A DNA stretch of 22,069 bases, taken from Paracoccaceae bacterium. Lineage in GTDB: Bacteria > Pseudomonadota > Alphaproteobacteria > Rhodobacterales > Rhodobacteraceae. The notes beneath the pieces are model-generated. The model was not told the DNA's origin, did no database searches, and saw only the letters and a list, made by a program, of their open reading frames with translations. Shown here piece after piece: positions 14,755-22,069 of the stretch. A program made the translations under genes and the position numbers. Where the stretch lies: the NCBI GenBank assembly GCA_026982255.1, contig JALSHL010000117.1, positions 1 to 22,069 of the forward strand, read 5' to 3'. Positions within the stretch are counted from its first letter, which is position 1. Every line of letters starts with the position of its first letter.

Positions 14755-17592
14755 ATGACCATTCATCAACAGCCTGCGCTGGACACCTCGCCCGAGGTCA
14801 GCGACGAAATCCGCCGCACCACATGTTACATGTGTGCATGCCGTTGCGGAATCAACGTCCATATGAAGGATGGCAAGGTCAAGTATATCGAGGGCAACAA
14901 GGATCATCCGGTGAACCAGGGCGTTCTGTGCGCCAAGGGCTCCGCCGGTATCATGCAGCATTACGCACCGTCACGCCTGCGCGCCCCGATGAAACGGGTT
15001 GGCGAGCGTGGCGAAGGCAAGTTCGAGGAGATTTCCTGGGACGAGGCGCTGGAGATCGCGACTGGATGGTTGAAGCCCATCCGCGAGGAAGCACCTGAAA
15101 AGCTTGCGTTTTTCACGGGCCGTGACCAGTCTCAGAGCTTTACCGGCTGGTGGGCACAGGCCTACGGCACGCCGAATTATGCCGCGCATGGCGGCTTCTG
15201 TTCCGTAAACATGGCGGCTGGCGGTATCTATACGATGGGCGGCGCCTTCTGGGAATTCGGCGCGCCGGACTGGGGCAATACCAAGCTGTTCATGATCTTC
15301 GGTGTGGCCGAGGATCACGATTCCAACCCGATCAAGATCGGTCTGGGCAAGCTGAAAAAACGCGGGGCGAAGGTCATCGGTGTGAACCCGATCCGTTCCG
15401 GCTATAACGCCATTGCCGACGAGTGGGTGGGCATTACGCCGGGCACCGACGGGCTGTTTATTCTGGCGATGATTCACGAGTTGCTGAAATCCGGCAACGT
15501 CGATATCGACTATCTGATTCGCTATACCAACATGCCGTTTCTGGTTAATCAGGACGAAAGCAGCGACGAATTCGGTCTGTTCCTGCGCGATGCGGACGGC
15601 AAGGAGCTGGTCTGGGATCGCGTGAAAAACGCCCCCGTCGCGTGGGATGCCAAAGGTGTCAAGCCGGCGATGAAGGGTGAATACGAGGTTAACGGTGTGA
15701 AATCGACGCCGGCCTTCATGCTGCTGGCCAACAGGTATCTGGGCGAGGAATATACGCCCGATGCGGTGGCCGAGCGTTGCGGTATTCCGGCCGACCGTAT
15801 CCGCAAGATCGCGGCGGAACTGGCACGGGTGGCTTTCGAGGAGGAGATCGTTCTCGATCGTCCATGGACCGATTTCCGTGGCGAGAAACACGACAAGATG
15901 ATCGGGCGTCCGGTCTCGTTCCACTCCATGCGCGGAATTTCGGCGCATTCGAACGGGTTCCAGACGGCGCGCGCGTTGCACATCCTGCAAATCCTGCTGG
16001 GATCGGTCGAGGTTCCGGGCGGCTTCCGTTTCAAACCGCCCTATCCGAAGCCGGTTTCGGCGCATCCGAAGCCGCATTTCAAGGTGACGCCGGGCAAGCC
16101 GCTGGACGGCCCGCATCTGGGCTATCCGCAGGGGCCGGAGGATCTGGGCCTTGATGAAAACGGCAAGGCGATCCGTATCGACAAGGCGTTTACATGGGAA
16201 AACCCGATGTCGCCGCACGGTCTGATGCATATGGTGATTTCCAATGCCCATGCCGGTGATCCCTATAAAATCGACACGTTGTTCATGTTCATGGCGAATA
16301 TGAGCTGGAACTCGACCATGAATACCTCGCAGGTGATGGACATGCTGCGGGACAAGGACGAGAACGGCGAATATGTCATTCCGCATATCATCTATTCCGA
16401 CAGCTATTCGTCGGAGATGGTGGCCTTTGCCGATCTGATTCTGCCGGATACCACCTATCTGGAACGGCACGACTGTATCAGCCTGCTGGACCGCCCGATC
16501 TGCGAGGCCGACGCGGTGGCGGATTCGATCCGCTGGCCGGTGGTGGAGCCGGATCGCGATGTGCAGGGCTTCCAGACCACGCTGTTGCAGCTGGGTGTGA
16601 AGCTCGGCCTGCCGGGCATGGTGAACGAGGACGGCTCGGCGAAATACAAGGATTACGCCGACTATATCCAGATGCACGAACGACGTCCGGGGGTCGGTCC
16701 GCTGGCCGGTTTCCGTGGCAAGGACGGCAAGGGCAAGGGACGCGGAGAGCCGAACCCGAACCAGATCCAGGCCTATATCGACAACGGAGGTTTCTGGATC
16801 GACCACATCCCCGAGGATTCCGCATATTACAAACCGTGGAATGCCGGTTATCAGGAATGGGCCGTGGAGCGCGGTATCTTTGATTCACCGCAACCCTATG
16901 TGTTTACGGTCTATCAGGAAATCATGCAGAAATTCCGTCTGGCGGCCGAAGGCAAGGGCGACATCCAGCCGCCCGAGCATCTGCGCGAACAGGTGCGCAT
17001 GGCGATGGATCCGCTGCCGATCTGGTATGAACCGTTCGAGCAATCCCTTGTGGACAATGACGAATTCCCGATCCACGCGCTGACGCAACGCCCGATGGCG
17101 ATGTATCACAGCTGGGGCACGCAGAACGCATGGCTGCGCCAGATCCACGGGCATAACCCGCTGTATGTTCCGACCGAGGTCTGGGAAAAACACGGGTTCA
17201 AGGATGGCGACTGGGCCAGGGTCACGTCGCACCACGGCGAGATCACCGTGCCGGTGGCGCTGATGGAGGCGCTGAATTCCAAGACCATCTGGACGTGGAA
17301 CGCGATCGGGAAACGCAAGGGGGCCTGGGCGTTGCAGAACAACGCGCCCGAGACCACCAAGGGGTTCCTGCTCAACCATCTGATCCATGAATTGCTGCCC
17401 TCCAAAGGCGACGGGATGCGGTGGAACAACTCCGACCCGGTAACGGGTCAGGCGGCGTGGTTTGACCTGCGCGTCAAGATCGAGCGTGTGGACCCGCCAC
17501 CGAATCTGCAATCCGAACCCACCTTTGCGCCGCAGGAATCCCCTGTCGGTCAAGGCCCTGCAAATGTTGAATACGGGAAGGAATGGACATGA
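14755..17592 (+). CDS. soeA: Molybdopterin oxidoreductase, likely sulfite dehydrogenase (quinone) catalytic subunit SoeA
   Basis: This DMSO-reductase-family subunit is probably the sulfite-oxidising subunit of SoeABC, which passes electrons to the quinone pool. The 945-residue product has no twin-arginine signal, so the active site faces the cytoplasm, as known for SoeA but not for periplasmic PsrA or DmsA. An N-terminal [4Fe-4S] site has the C-x2-C-x3-C-x27-C spacing (Cys24, 27, 31, 59). The likely molybdenum ligand is Cys149 in HGGFCSVNMAAGG. Pterin-binding stretches follow, including FGVAEDHDSNP and NPIRSGYNAIADEWVGITPGTD, then the C-terminal cofactor domain with QRPMAMYHSWGTQNAWLRQIHG. 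The ribosome binding site GGGAGGG is at 14738-14744. It overlaps soeB by ATGA. A tetrathionate, thiosulfate or polysulfide reductase is the alternative; the missing Tat signal argues against those. Confidence 0.72.
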   Translation: MTIHQQPALDTSPEVSDEIRRTTCYMCACRCGINVHMKDGKVKYIEGNKDHPVNQGVLCAKGSAGIMQHYAPSRLRAPMKRVGERGEGKFEEISWDEALEIATGWLKPIREEAPEKLAFFTGRDQSQSFTGWWAQAYGTPNYAAHGGFCSVNMAAGGIYTMGGAFWEFGAPDWGNTKLFMIFGVAEDHDSNPIKIGLGKLKKRGAKVIGVNPIRSGYNAIADEWVGITPGTDGLFILAMIHELLKSGNVDIDYLIRYTNMPFLVNQDESSDEFGLFLRDADGKELVWDRVKNAPVAWDAKGVKPAMKGEYEVNGVKSTPAFMLLANRYLGEEYTPDAVAERCGIPADRIRKIAAELARVAFEEEIVLDRPWTDFRGEKHDKMIGRPVSFHSMRGISAHSNGFQTARALHILQILLGSVEVPGGFRFKPPYPKPVSAHPKPHFKVTPGKPLDGPHLGYPQGPEDLGLDENGKAIRIDKAFTWENPMSPHGLMHMVISNAHAGDPYKIDTLFMFMANMSWNSTMNTSQVMDMLRDKDENGEYVIPHIIYSDSYSSEMVAFADLILPDTTYLERHDCISLLDRPICEADAVADSIRWPVVEPDRDVQGFQTTLLQLGVKLGLPGMVNEDGSAKYKDYADYIQMHERRPGVGPLAGFRGKDGKGKGRGEPNPNQIQAYIDNGGFWIDHIPEDSAYYKPWNAGYQEWAVERGIFDSPQPYVFTVYQEIMQKFRLAAEGKGDIQPPEHLREQVRMAMDPLPIWYEPFEQSLVDNDEFPIHALTQRPMAMYHSWGTQNAWLRQIHGHNPLYVPTEVWEKHGFKDGDWARVTSHHGEITVPVALMEALNSKTIWTWNAIGKRKGAWALQNNAPETTKGFLLNHLIHELLPSKGDGMRWNNSDPVTGQAAWFDLRVKIERVDPPPNLQSEPTFAPQESPVGQGPANVEYGKEWT

Positions 17593-18335
17593 CAACACTC
17601 CCCCAAAGCACCGACAAGAAGCTCGGCCTTGTTATCGATCTCGATACCTGTGTCGGCTGCCATGCCTGCGTGATTTCGTGCAAGGAATGGAACACCTCGA
17701 ACTACGGCGCGCCGCTGTCGGATGTTGATGCCTATGGCGGCAATCCGGTCGGCACGTTCCTGAACCGTGTGCATTCCTTCGAGGTGAAACAGGAAAACAA
17801 ACCGGCGCAGGTCACGCATTTTCCGAAATCCTGCCTGCATTGCGAGGACGCGCCCTGCGTCACCGTTTGCCCGACGGGTGCGAGCTACAAACGCACCGAG
17901 GACGGCATCGTTCTGGTGAACGAGAGCGATTGCATCGGCTGCGGCCTGTGTGCGTGGTCCTGCCCTTACGGCGCGCGTGAAATGGATGCGCTGGAAGGGG
18001 TGATGAAAAAATGCACCCTGTGTGTGGATCGTATCTATAACGAAAACATCCCCGAGCGGGATCGCGTGCCGTCCTGCGTGCGCACCTGCCCGGCCGGCGC
18101 GCGGCACTTCGGTGACCTTGGCGATCCGGACAGCGATGTTTCCAAGCTTGTGGCCGAACGTGGCGGTATGGACCTGATGCCCGAGCAGGGCACCAAGCCG
18201 GTCAACAAATACCTGCCCCCGCGCCCGAAAGCGGATGTCGAGGAAATCGACGTTCTCGCTCCCTTCCTGCAACGTCAGGACGAAGAAGCCGGCGGCTTCC
18301 TCGGCTGGCTTGACCGAACACTGGAGAAACTCTGA
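17589..18335 (+). CDS. soeB: Four-cluster iron-sulfur subunit, SoeB-like
   Basis: This DmsB/NrfC-type ferredoxin subunit wires the molybdenum subunit to the membrane anchor. The 248-residue product carries 16 cysteines in four groups, enough for four [4Fe-4S] clusters: Cys21/24/27/31, Cys82/85/90/94, Cys115/118/121/125 and Cys142/145/163/167. The third and fourth groups lie in DCIGCGLCAWSCPYG and KKCTLCVDR with SCVRTCPAGARHFGD. It has no Tat signal, consistent with a cytoplasmic complex. The last residues (GGFLGWLDRTLEKL) could form an amphipathic helix. The start at 17589 has AAGGA 6 nt upstream and overlaps the soeA stop as ATGA; the ATG at 17583 would sit directly on that ribosome binding site. 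The stop overlaps the soeC ATG by one base. Confidence 0.88.
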   Translation: MTTLPQSTDKKLGLVIDLDTCVGCHACVISCKEWNTSNYGAPLSDVDAYGGNPVGTFLNRVHSFEVKQENKPAQVTHFPKSCLHCEDAPCVTVCPTGASYKRTEDGIVLVNESDCIGCGLCAWSCPYGAREMDALEGVMKKCTLCVDRIYNENIPERDRVPSCVRTCPAGARHFGDLGDPDSDVSKLVAERGGMDLMPEQGTKPVNKYLPPRPKADVEEIDVLAPFLQRQDEEAGGFLGWLDRTLEKL

Positions 18336-19210
18336 TGCATCCAGCGCCTTCTGTAATCATCTTCACCACGATGTCCGGCCTCGGGTTGGGTCTGATGGTG
18401 TTCCTCGGCCTCGGATTTCTGGACGTGTCCGGTTTCGTCGCCTTCGTTTTTGTCGCCATCGCTTTCGCCCTGCTGGGCGGGGGGCTGTTGTCGTCGCTGT
18501 TCCACCTCGGCCATCCCGAGCGGTTTATAAAGGCCCTGCGCCAGTGGCGTTCGAGCTGGCTCTCGCGCGAGGGAGTTCTGTCCTTTGTCACCATGGGGCT
18601 GTTCGGGCTCTATGCGCTGTTGTGGATTTTCTGGGATATGCGCATCGGCTGGCTGGGTCTGCTGGCGGCGGCTTCGGCCTTGCTGACGGTTTTTGCCACC
18701 TCGATGATCTATGCGCAGATGAAATCCATCCCGCGCTGGAACAGTTTTCTGACACCGGCAATGTTCCTGCTTTATGCGCTTGCCGGCGGCGCCTTGCTGG
18801 CGGCGCAGTCCTATGTGGCCGGTTTGCTGTTTTTGCTGCTGGTGCCGCTGCAGGTTATCGTATGGGTGGTCGGGGACCGCGCCTTCGGGGCGACCGGATC
18901 CGACATGGGGACGGCGACCGGTCTTGGCAATCTGGGCAAGGTGCGCCTGCTGGAAAAGCCGCATTCGGGCACCAATTATCTGATGAAGGAAATGGTCTAT
19001 GTGATCGGGCGCAAGCATGCGGCCAAGCTACGGTTGTTCGCGCTGGTGTTCGGCTCGCTGCTGCCGGCGTCGTTGCTGCTGTTCTTTCCGCACAGCATGA
19101 GCATCGCCTTCGCGGCGATTGCCATTCATCTGGTCGGGCTGTTTGCGCAGCGCTGGTTGTTTTTCGCGGAAGCGGAACATGTTGTCGGCCTGTATTACGG
19201 CCAACGTTAA
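18335..19210 (+). CDS. soeC: DmsC-family membrane anchor subunit, SoeC-like
   Basis: This quinone-binding integral membrane subunit completes the three-part molybdoenzyme. The 291-residue product has about eight hydrophobic spans and almost no large soluble domain. The DmsC-type conserved loop SSLFHLGHPERFIKALRQW, followed by SSWLSREG, sits after the second span (residues about 53-80). A later conserved loop reads GDRAFGATGSDMGTATGLG. The DmsC type, not the NrfD type, is what I recall for SoeC of Allochromatium. Its ATG shares one base with the soeB stop, so all three genes are translationally coupled. An intrinsic terminator begins 3 bp after its stop. Confidence 0.85.
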   Translation: MHPAPSVIIFTTMSGLGLGLMVFLGLGFLDVSGFVAFVFVAIAFALLGGGLLSSLFHLGHPERFIKALRQWRSSWLSREGVLSFVTMGLFGLYALLWIFWDMRIGWLGLLAAASALLTVFATSMIYAQMKSIPRWNSFLTPAMFLLYALAGGALLAAQSYVAGLLFLLLVPLQVIVWVVGDRAFGATGSDMGTATGLGNLGKVRLLEKPHSGTNYLMKEMVYVIGRKHAAKLRLFALVFGSLLPASLLLFFPHSMSIAFAAIAIHLVGLFAQRWLFFAEAEHVVGLYYGQR

Positions 19211-19213
19211 AGC

Positions 19214-19241
19214 AAAAGCCCCGCCGAGTGCGGGGCTTTTT
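19214..19241. terminator. Bidirectional intrinsic terminator between soeC and acyl-CoA synthetase
   Basis: AAAAGCCCCGC (19214-19224) pairs with GCGGGGCTTTT (19230-19240) over a 5-nt loop. T-runs follow on the plus strand (TTTTT) and on the minus strand (TTTT then GCTTT). It serves both convergent genes. Confidence 0.9.
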
Positions 19242-19243
19242 CG

Positions 19244-20863
19244 TTACAGGTTCTTTGCTTTTTCCCGCAAGGGAACCTTCTGTATCTTGCCGGTCGAGGT
19301 TTTCGGGACCTCCTGGAAAATCACCGTTTTCGGCACTTTGTAGCCAGCAAGGATACCGCGGCAGTGGGTGATGATTTCGGCCTCGTCCACGGTCGCGCCG
19401 GGTTTCAACTCGATGAAAGCGCAGGGGGTTTCGCCCCATTTGTCGTCGGGACGGGCGACGACGGCGCAGGCCGCGACGGCCTCGTGCGCGTAGATGGCGC
19501 TCTCGACCTCGATCGAGGAGATATTCTCGCCGCCGGAAATAATAATGTCCTTGGCACGGTCGCGCAGCTGGATGTATCCGTCGGGATGCACAACGCCGAG
19601 ATCGCCGGAATGGAACCAGCCGTCGGCCAGTGCTTCGGCGGTGGCTTCGGGATTGTCGAGATAGCCTTTCATCACGATATTGCCGCGCATCATGACCTCG
19701 CCCATGGTTTCGCCGTCGTGCGGGACTTCCTGCATGGTTTTCGGGTCGATGACTTTGGTGTCTTCCTCGACCATGTAGGAGACGCCCTGACGGGCCTTCA
19801 GGTTGGCCTGTTTGCCCATGGGCAGGTCATTCCATTCCCGATGCCAGGCGCAGGCGACAGCAGGGCCGTAGGTTTCGGTCAGCCCGTAAACATGGGTGAC
19901 GTCGAAGCCCTGTTCCTGCATGGATTGCAGAACGGTTGCAGGGGGCGGGGCGGCGGCTGTCATGACCTTGCATAGATGGTTGAAGGGGCGGCGCTCGTCA
20001 TCCGTGGCGTTGATCATGAAGCTCAGGACGATGGGGGCGCCGCACAGGTAATTGGCGCCGTGATCGGCGATACTGTTGTAGATGTTGGCGGCATTTACCT
20101 TGCGAATACAGACATTTGTGCCGGCTTTTGCAGCTATGGTCCAGGGAAAGCACCAGCCGTTGCAGTGGAACATCGGCAGGGTCCACAGATAGATCGGATG
20201 TGCACCCATATTCCACTCCAGCGTGTTGCCGATCCCGTTCAGATAGGCACCGCGATAGTGATAGACGACGCCCTTGGGATTGCCGGTGGTGCCGGAGGTG
20301 TAGTTGATGGAAATGGTGTCCCACTCGTCGTTCGGGCCGGAGTAGGCGAAATCGGGGTCTCCGGTGGCGATAAAGGCTTCGTAGTCCTGCTTGCCGAGCA
20401 ACTCGCCTCCATCTGCCGCGGGGTCGTCAATATCGATCAGGATCGGGGTGCCTTTGGCCAGATTCACGGCCTCTTTGACGGTTGCAGAGAATTCGCGGTC
20501 GGTGACCAGAAGTTTGATTTCGGCGTGGTCGATGATGTAGGCAATCGTTTTTGCATCGAGACGATAATTCAGCGCATTCAATACCATACCGGCCATAGGC
20601 ACACCGAAATGGGCCTCGTAAAGCTCGGGTGTATTGGTGGCCATAAAGCCGACAACATCGCCTTTCTGCAATCCCGCACGGGTCAGGGCCGAGGCAAGCT
20701 GTTTGCAGCGGCGGTAGGTCTCGGACCAGCTGCGGCGCAGGTCGTCATAGATGATGGCGGTATGGTCGGGAAACGTTAGCGCCGTGCGGTGGATGAAAGA
20801 TACTGGCGTGAGTGGTGTGTAGTTTGCCGGGGTTTTGGGCAGGTTCATGTGTTTGTGTGTCAT
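19244..20863 (-). CDS. AMP-forming acyl-CoA synthetase
   Basis: This adenylate-forming enzyme activates a carboxylic acid to its CoA thioester with ATP. The 539-residue product has the full motif set: P-loop YTSGTTGNPKG, YGLTETYGP, GWFHSGDLG, the hinge-region RDRAKDIIISGGENIS, and the C-terminal lysine (Lys526 in TSTGKIQK). FMATNTPELYEAHFGVPMAGMVLNALNYRL and the overall form recall the group containing the Thermus long-chain and plant AAE-type synthetases, so a fatty or branched acyl substrate is likely but unproven. A methylmercaptopropionate ligase (DmdB) was considered; the N-terminus differs from the DmdB I recall. The start at 20863 has GGAG about 7 nt upstream; ATG at 20848 is possible. 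A weak promoter pair on the minus strand, TTGCTT (20950-20955) and TATCAA (20928-20933), has 16-bp spacing. Confidence 0.88.
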   Translation of the reverse strand: MTHKHMNLPKTPANYTPLTPVSFIHRTALTFPDHTAIIYDDLRRSWSETYRRCKQLASALTRAGLQKGDVVGFMATNTPELYEAHFGVPMAGMVLNALNYRLDAKTIAYIIDHAEIKLLVTDREFSATVKEAVNLAKGTPILIDIDDPAADGGELLGKQDYEAFIATGDPDFAYSGPNDEWDTISINYTSGTTGNPKGVVYHYRGAYLNGIGNTLEWNMGAHPIYLWTLPMFHCNGWCFPWTIAAKAGTNVCIRKVNAANIYNSIADHGANYLCGAPIVLSFMINATDDERRPFNHLCKVMTAAAPPPATVLQSMQEQGFDVTHVYGLTETYGPAVACAWHREWNDLPMGKQANLKARQGVSYMVEEDTKVIDPKTMQEVPHDGETMGEVMMRGNIVMKGYLDNPEATAEALADGWFHSGDLGVVHPDGYIQLRDRAKDIIISGGENISSIEVESAIYAHEAVAACAVVARPDDKWGETPCAFIELKPGATVDEAEIITHCRGILAGYKVPKTVIFQEVPKTSTGKIQKVPLREKAKNL

Positions 20864-21302
20864 CTGGGTCTCCACTTCCAATTCTGTGTGAGGATAGACC
20901 TGTTGGCGCGCGGGATAAATGGCGTTTTTGATATGAGGGGGAGTGGGAAAAGCAATTTACGGTGGGCGTAGACGCGAGGAAAAAGCACGCATTAGGACGT
21001 GTAGTTTGTGAAAATTTTCGAGAAGCAGCGTCAATATGTTATACAAATAGAATTTTTATCTGAAAAATTCATGAATTAGTTGTAGTTATTCAATATTCTA
21101 CGTTATTTGGCTGATTTGATGTGCCGGACAGGAAGCAAACCGGAATTTCAGGTGTCGCCGAGGCTGGATTGCTATTTGGAAGCCTGGTGCAGCGGTCGGA
21201 TTTTTGCTGGTAGTTTAGTGCTGAATTATTTTATTCGGATTGACACACCCAATAGGGTTGATACCGATTGGAGAAATCCGGCTGTTTGCGAAGGAGAAAC
21301 AG
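20864..21302. other. Long AT-rich divergent intergenic region
   Basis: This 439-bp stretch separates the divergent acyl-CoA synthetase and glutamine-synthetase-like genes. I find no supportable gene. The part from about 20990 to 21115 is strikingly AT-rich against GC-rich neighbours. It holds a palindrome GAAAATTTTC (21010-21019) and a hairpin at 21050-21070. Further on, TTGACA (21240-21245) may be a -35 for the glutamine-synthetase-like gene, though ACCGAT 17 bp later is a poor -10. An unannotated small RNA or binding region is possible. Confidence 0.5.
21050..21070. repeat. AT-rich inverted repeat (8-bp stem, 5-nt loop)
   Basis: GAATTTTT (21050-21057) and AAAAATTC (21063-21070) pair perfectly around ATCTG. 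The arms have a T-run on the plus strand but little GC, so this is a weak terminator. A protein-binding dyad in the shared upstream region is another reading. Confidence 0.4.
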
Positions 21303-22069
21303 ATGACACCCGAACAGGCGCTCGCGTGGCTCGACAACAACCCCGAAGTTGCCAGCGTGCGTGCGGCAGTGATCGACCTGAACGGTGTGTGGCGCGGGAA
21401 ACGAATGCCCGTGGCGCAGGCCGGCAAGTTGCTAATCGAAGGTGCGCGGATGCCGCTTTCGACCTCGACCGTGGATATCTGGGGGGTGGACACCGAAGAC
21501 AACCCGCTGGTTTTCGAGGCGGGCGATGGCGACGGGTTCGCCCGTCCCACCGGACGGGGCATACTGCCGGTGGACTGGCTCACGCGGTCGAGCGCGATGA
21601 TTCCGCTGTGGATGTGGCAGGAAGACGGCAGCGCCTCGCCCGCCGATCCGCGTCAGGTGCTGGCCGGGGTGATGGCGCGCTACGAGGCCGCCGGATTGAC
21701 GGCTGTGACGGCGATGGAGATGGAGTTCTATCTGGTTGACCCGTCCGAGGGGCGTCCGGTTTCGCCGCGCTCTCCGGTGACGGGGCAAAGGCTGGAGGGG
21801 GATTCGGTCCTTTCGATTGATGAGCTGGACCAGTTCGAGGCGTTCTTTGCCGATGTATACGATGCTTGTGCGGCACACGATGTGCATGTGGATGCGGCGA
21901 TTTCGGAAAACGGGGCGGGACAGTTCGAGGTCAACCTGATGCATGGGGACGATCCGCTCAAGGCAGCGGACGATGCGGTGTTTTTTAAACGGTTTGTCAA
22001 AGGGATAGCGCGCAAACACGGGTTTGCGGCCTCGTTCATGGCCAAGCCCTATCTGGATCGTGCGGGCAA
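21303..22069 (+). CDS. Glutamine synthetase family protein, gamma-glutamyl-ligase (PuuA/GlnA3-like), 3'-truncated
   Basis: The frame runs from ATG 21303 to the window edge, giving 255 residues of an expected 430-460. The N-terminal beta-grasp part contains AAVIDLNGVWRGKRMP (21-36), the equivalent of the glutamine synthetase D-x-x-G-x-x-R-G segment. The catalytic domain begins near residue 118, with metal-binding Glu139 and Glu141 in AMEMEFYL and ISENGAGQFEVNL further on. The divergent, short N-terminus and absence of the usual GlnA beginning point to the gamma-glutamyl-amine ligases used in polyamine or amine catabolism and not to the housekeeping GlnA. AAGGAG at 21291-21296 supports the start. 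The substrate and downstream neighbours are outside the window. Confidence 0.85.
   Translation, partial: MTPEQALAWLDNNPEVASVRAAVIDLNGVWRGKRMPVAQAGKLLIEGARMPLSTSTVDIWGVDTEDNPLVFEAGDGDGFARPTGRGILPVDWLTRSSAMIPLWMWQEDGSASPADPRQVLAGVMARYEAAGLTAVTAMEMEFYLVDPSEGRPVSPRSPVTGQRLEGDSVLSIDELDQFEAFFADVYDACAAHDVHVDAAISENGAGQFEVNLMHGDDPLKAADDAVFFKRFVKGIARKHGFAASFMAKPYLDRAG

Noticed and set aside
14971..16806. Long open frame antisense to soeA (about 610 codons)
   Set aside because: It has the same cause and similar composition, lies entirely inside an intact molybdoenzyme gene, and has no recognisable domain.
19244..20863. Acyl-CoA synthetase as DmdB (methylmercaptopropionate-CoA ligase) linked to the sulfur genes
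   Set aside because: The N-terminal region differs from the DmdB I recall, no other dmd gene is present, and a terminator separates it from soeABC.
21107..21739. Plus-strand frame running through the AT-rich gap into the glutamine-synthetase-like gene
   Set aside because: From 21303 it is out of frame with the real gene and turns Arg/Gly-rich; the early part resembles no family.

Overview
The window looks like chromosomal DNA of a marine-type alphaproteobacterium of the Rhodobacterales (Roseobacter/Rhodobacter group). The basis is a Rhodobacter-type L-malyl-CoA lyase, a GhsA/GhsB gene-transfer-agent head-spike pair, a DUF6473-type protein typical of this order, a PduO-type adenosyltransferase next to a small twin-membrane-span protein, and GC-rich codon use. 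I count 18 protein genes; those at both window edges are cut. I saw no tRNA, rRNA, CRISPR array, insertion sequence or integrase.

Layout. 1-1052: 3' part of a Bcr/CflA-type drug efflux MFS gene. 1149-3143 (+): mcl1 and accA, with a perfect 22-bp palindrome between them. 3140-10473, mainly minus strand: SDR oxidoreductase, twin-membrane-span protein, cob(I)alamin adenosyltransferase, etfB-etfA and 3-hydroxybutyryl-CoA dehydrogenase. Two plus-strand units lie among these: ghsA-ghsB (7055-8799) and a DUF6473 gene (4170-4985) preceded by a perfect CtrA box. 10618-11091 (-): membrane-anchored cytochrome c'-like protein. 11208-13457 (+): parC. 13534-14619 (+): orphan TauA-like periplasmic binding protein. 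14755-19210 (+): three-gene molybdoenzyme operon best read as soeABC, a cytoplasm-facing sulfite:quinone dehydrogenase. 19244-20863 (-): acyl-CoA synthetase. 21303-end (+): glutamine-synthetase-family ligase, cut by the window edge.

How the genes fit together. Mcl1, AccA, 3-hydroxybutyryl-CoA dehydrogenase, ETF, the adenosyltransferase (which makes the coenzyme of ethylmalonyl-CoA and methylmalonyl-CoA mutases) and the acyl-CoA synthetase all serve acyl-CoA chemistry. They are consistent with acetyl-CoA assimilation through the ethylmalonyl-CoA pathway. The TauA-like protein beside soeABC suggests organosulfonate use with sulfite disposal, but this is inference.

The most interesting signal is the pair of plus-strand units inside the minus-strand metabolic block. 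Both encode proteins with SGNH-hydrolase-like motifs: intact in GhsB, degenerate in the DUF6473 protein. One has a perfect TTAA-N7-TTAA CtrA box and the other a one-mismatch version upstream. CtrA controls gene-transfer-agent production and recipient capability in this order, so the DUF6473 protein may be an unrecognised member of that programme. This is a hypothesis and has not been tested.
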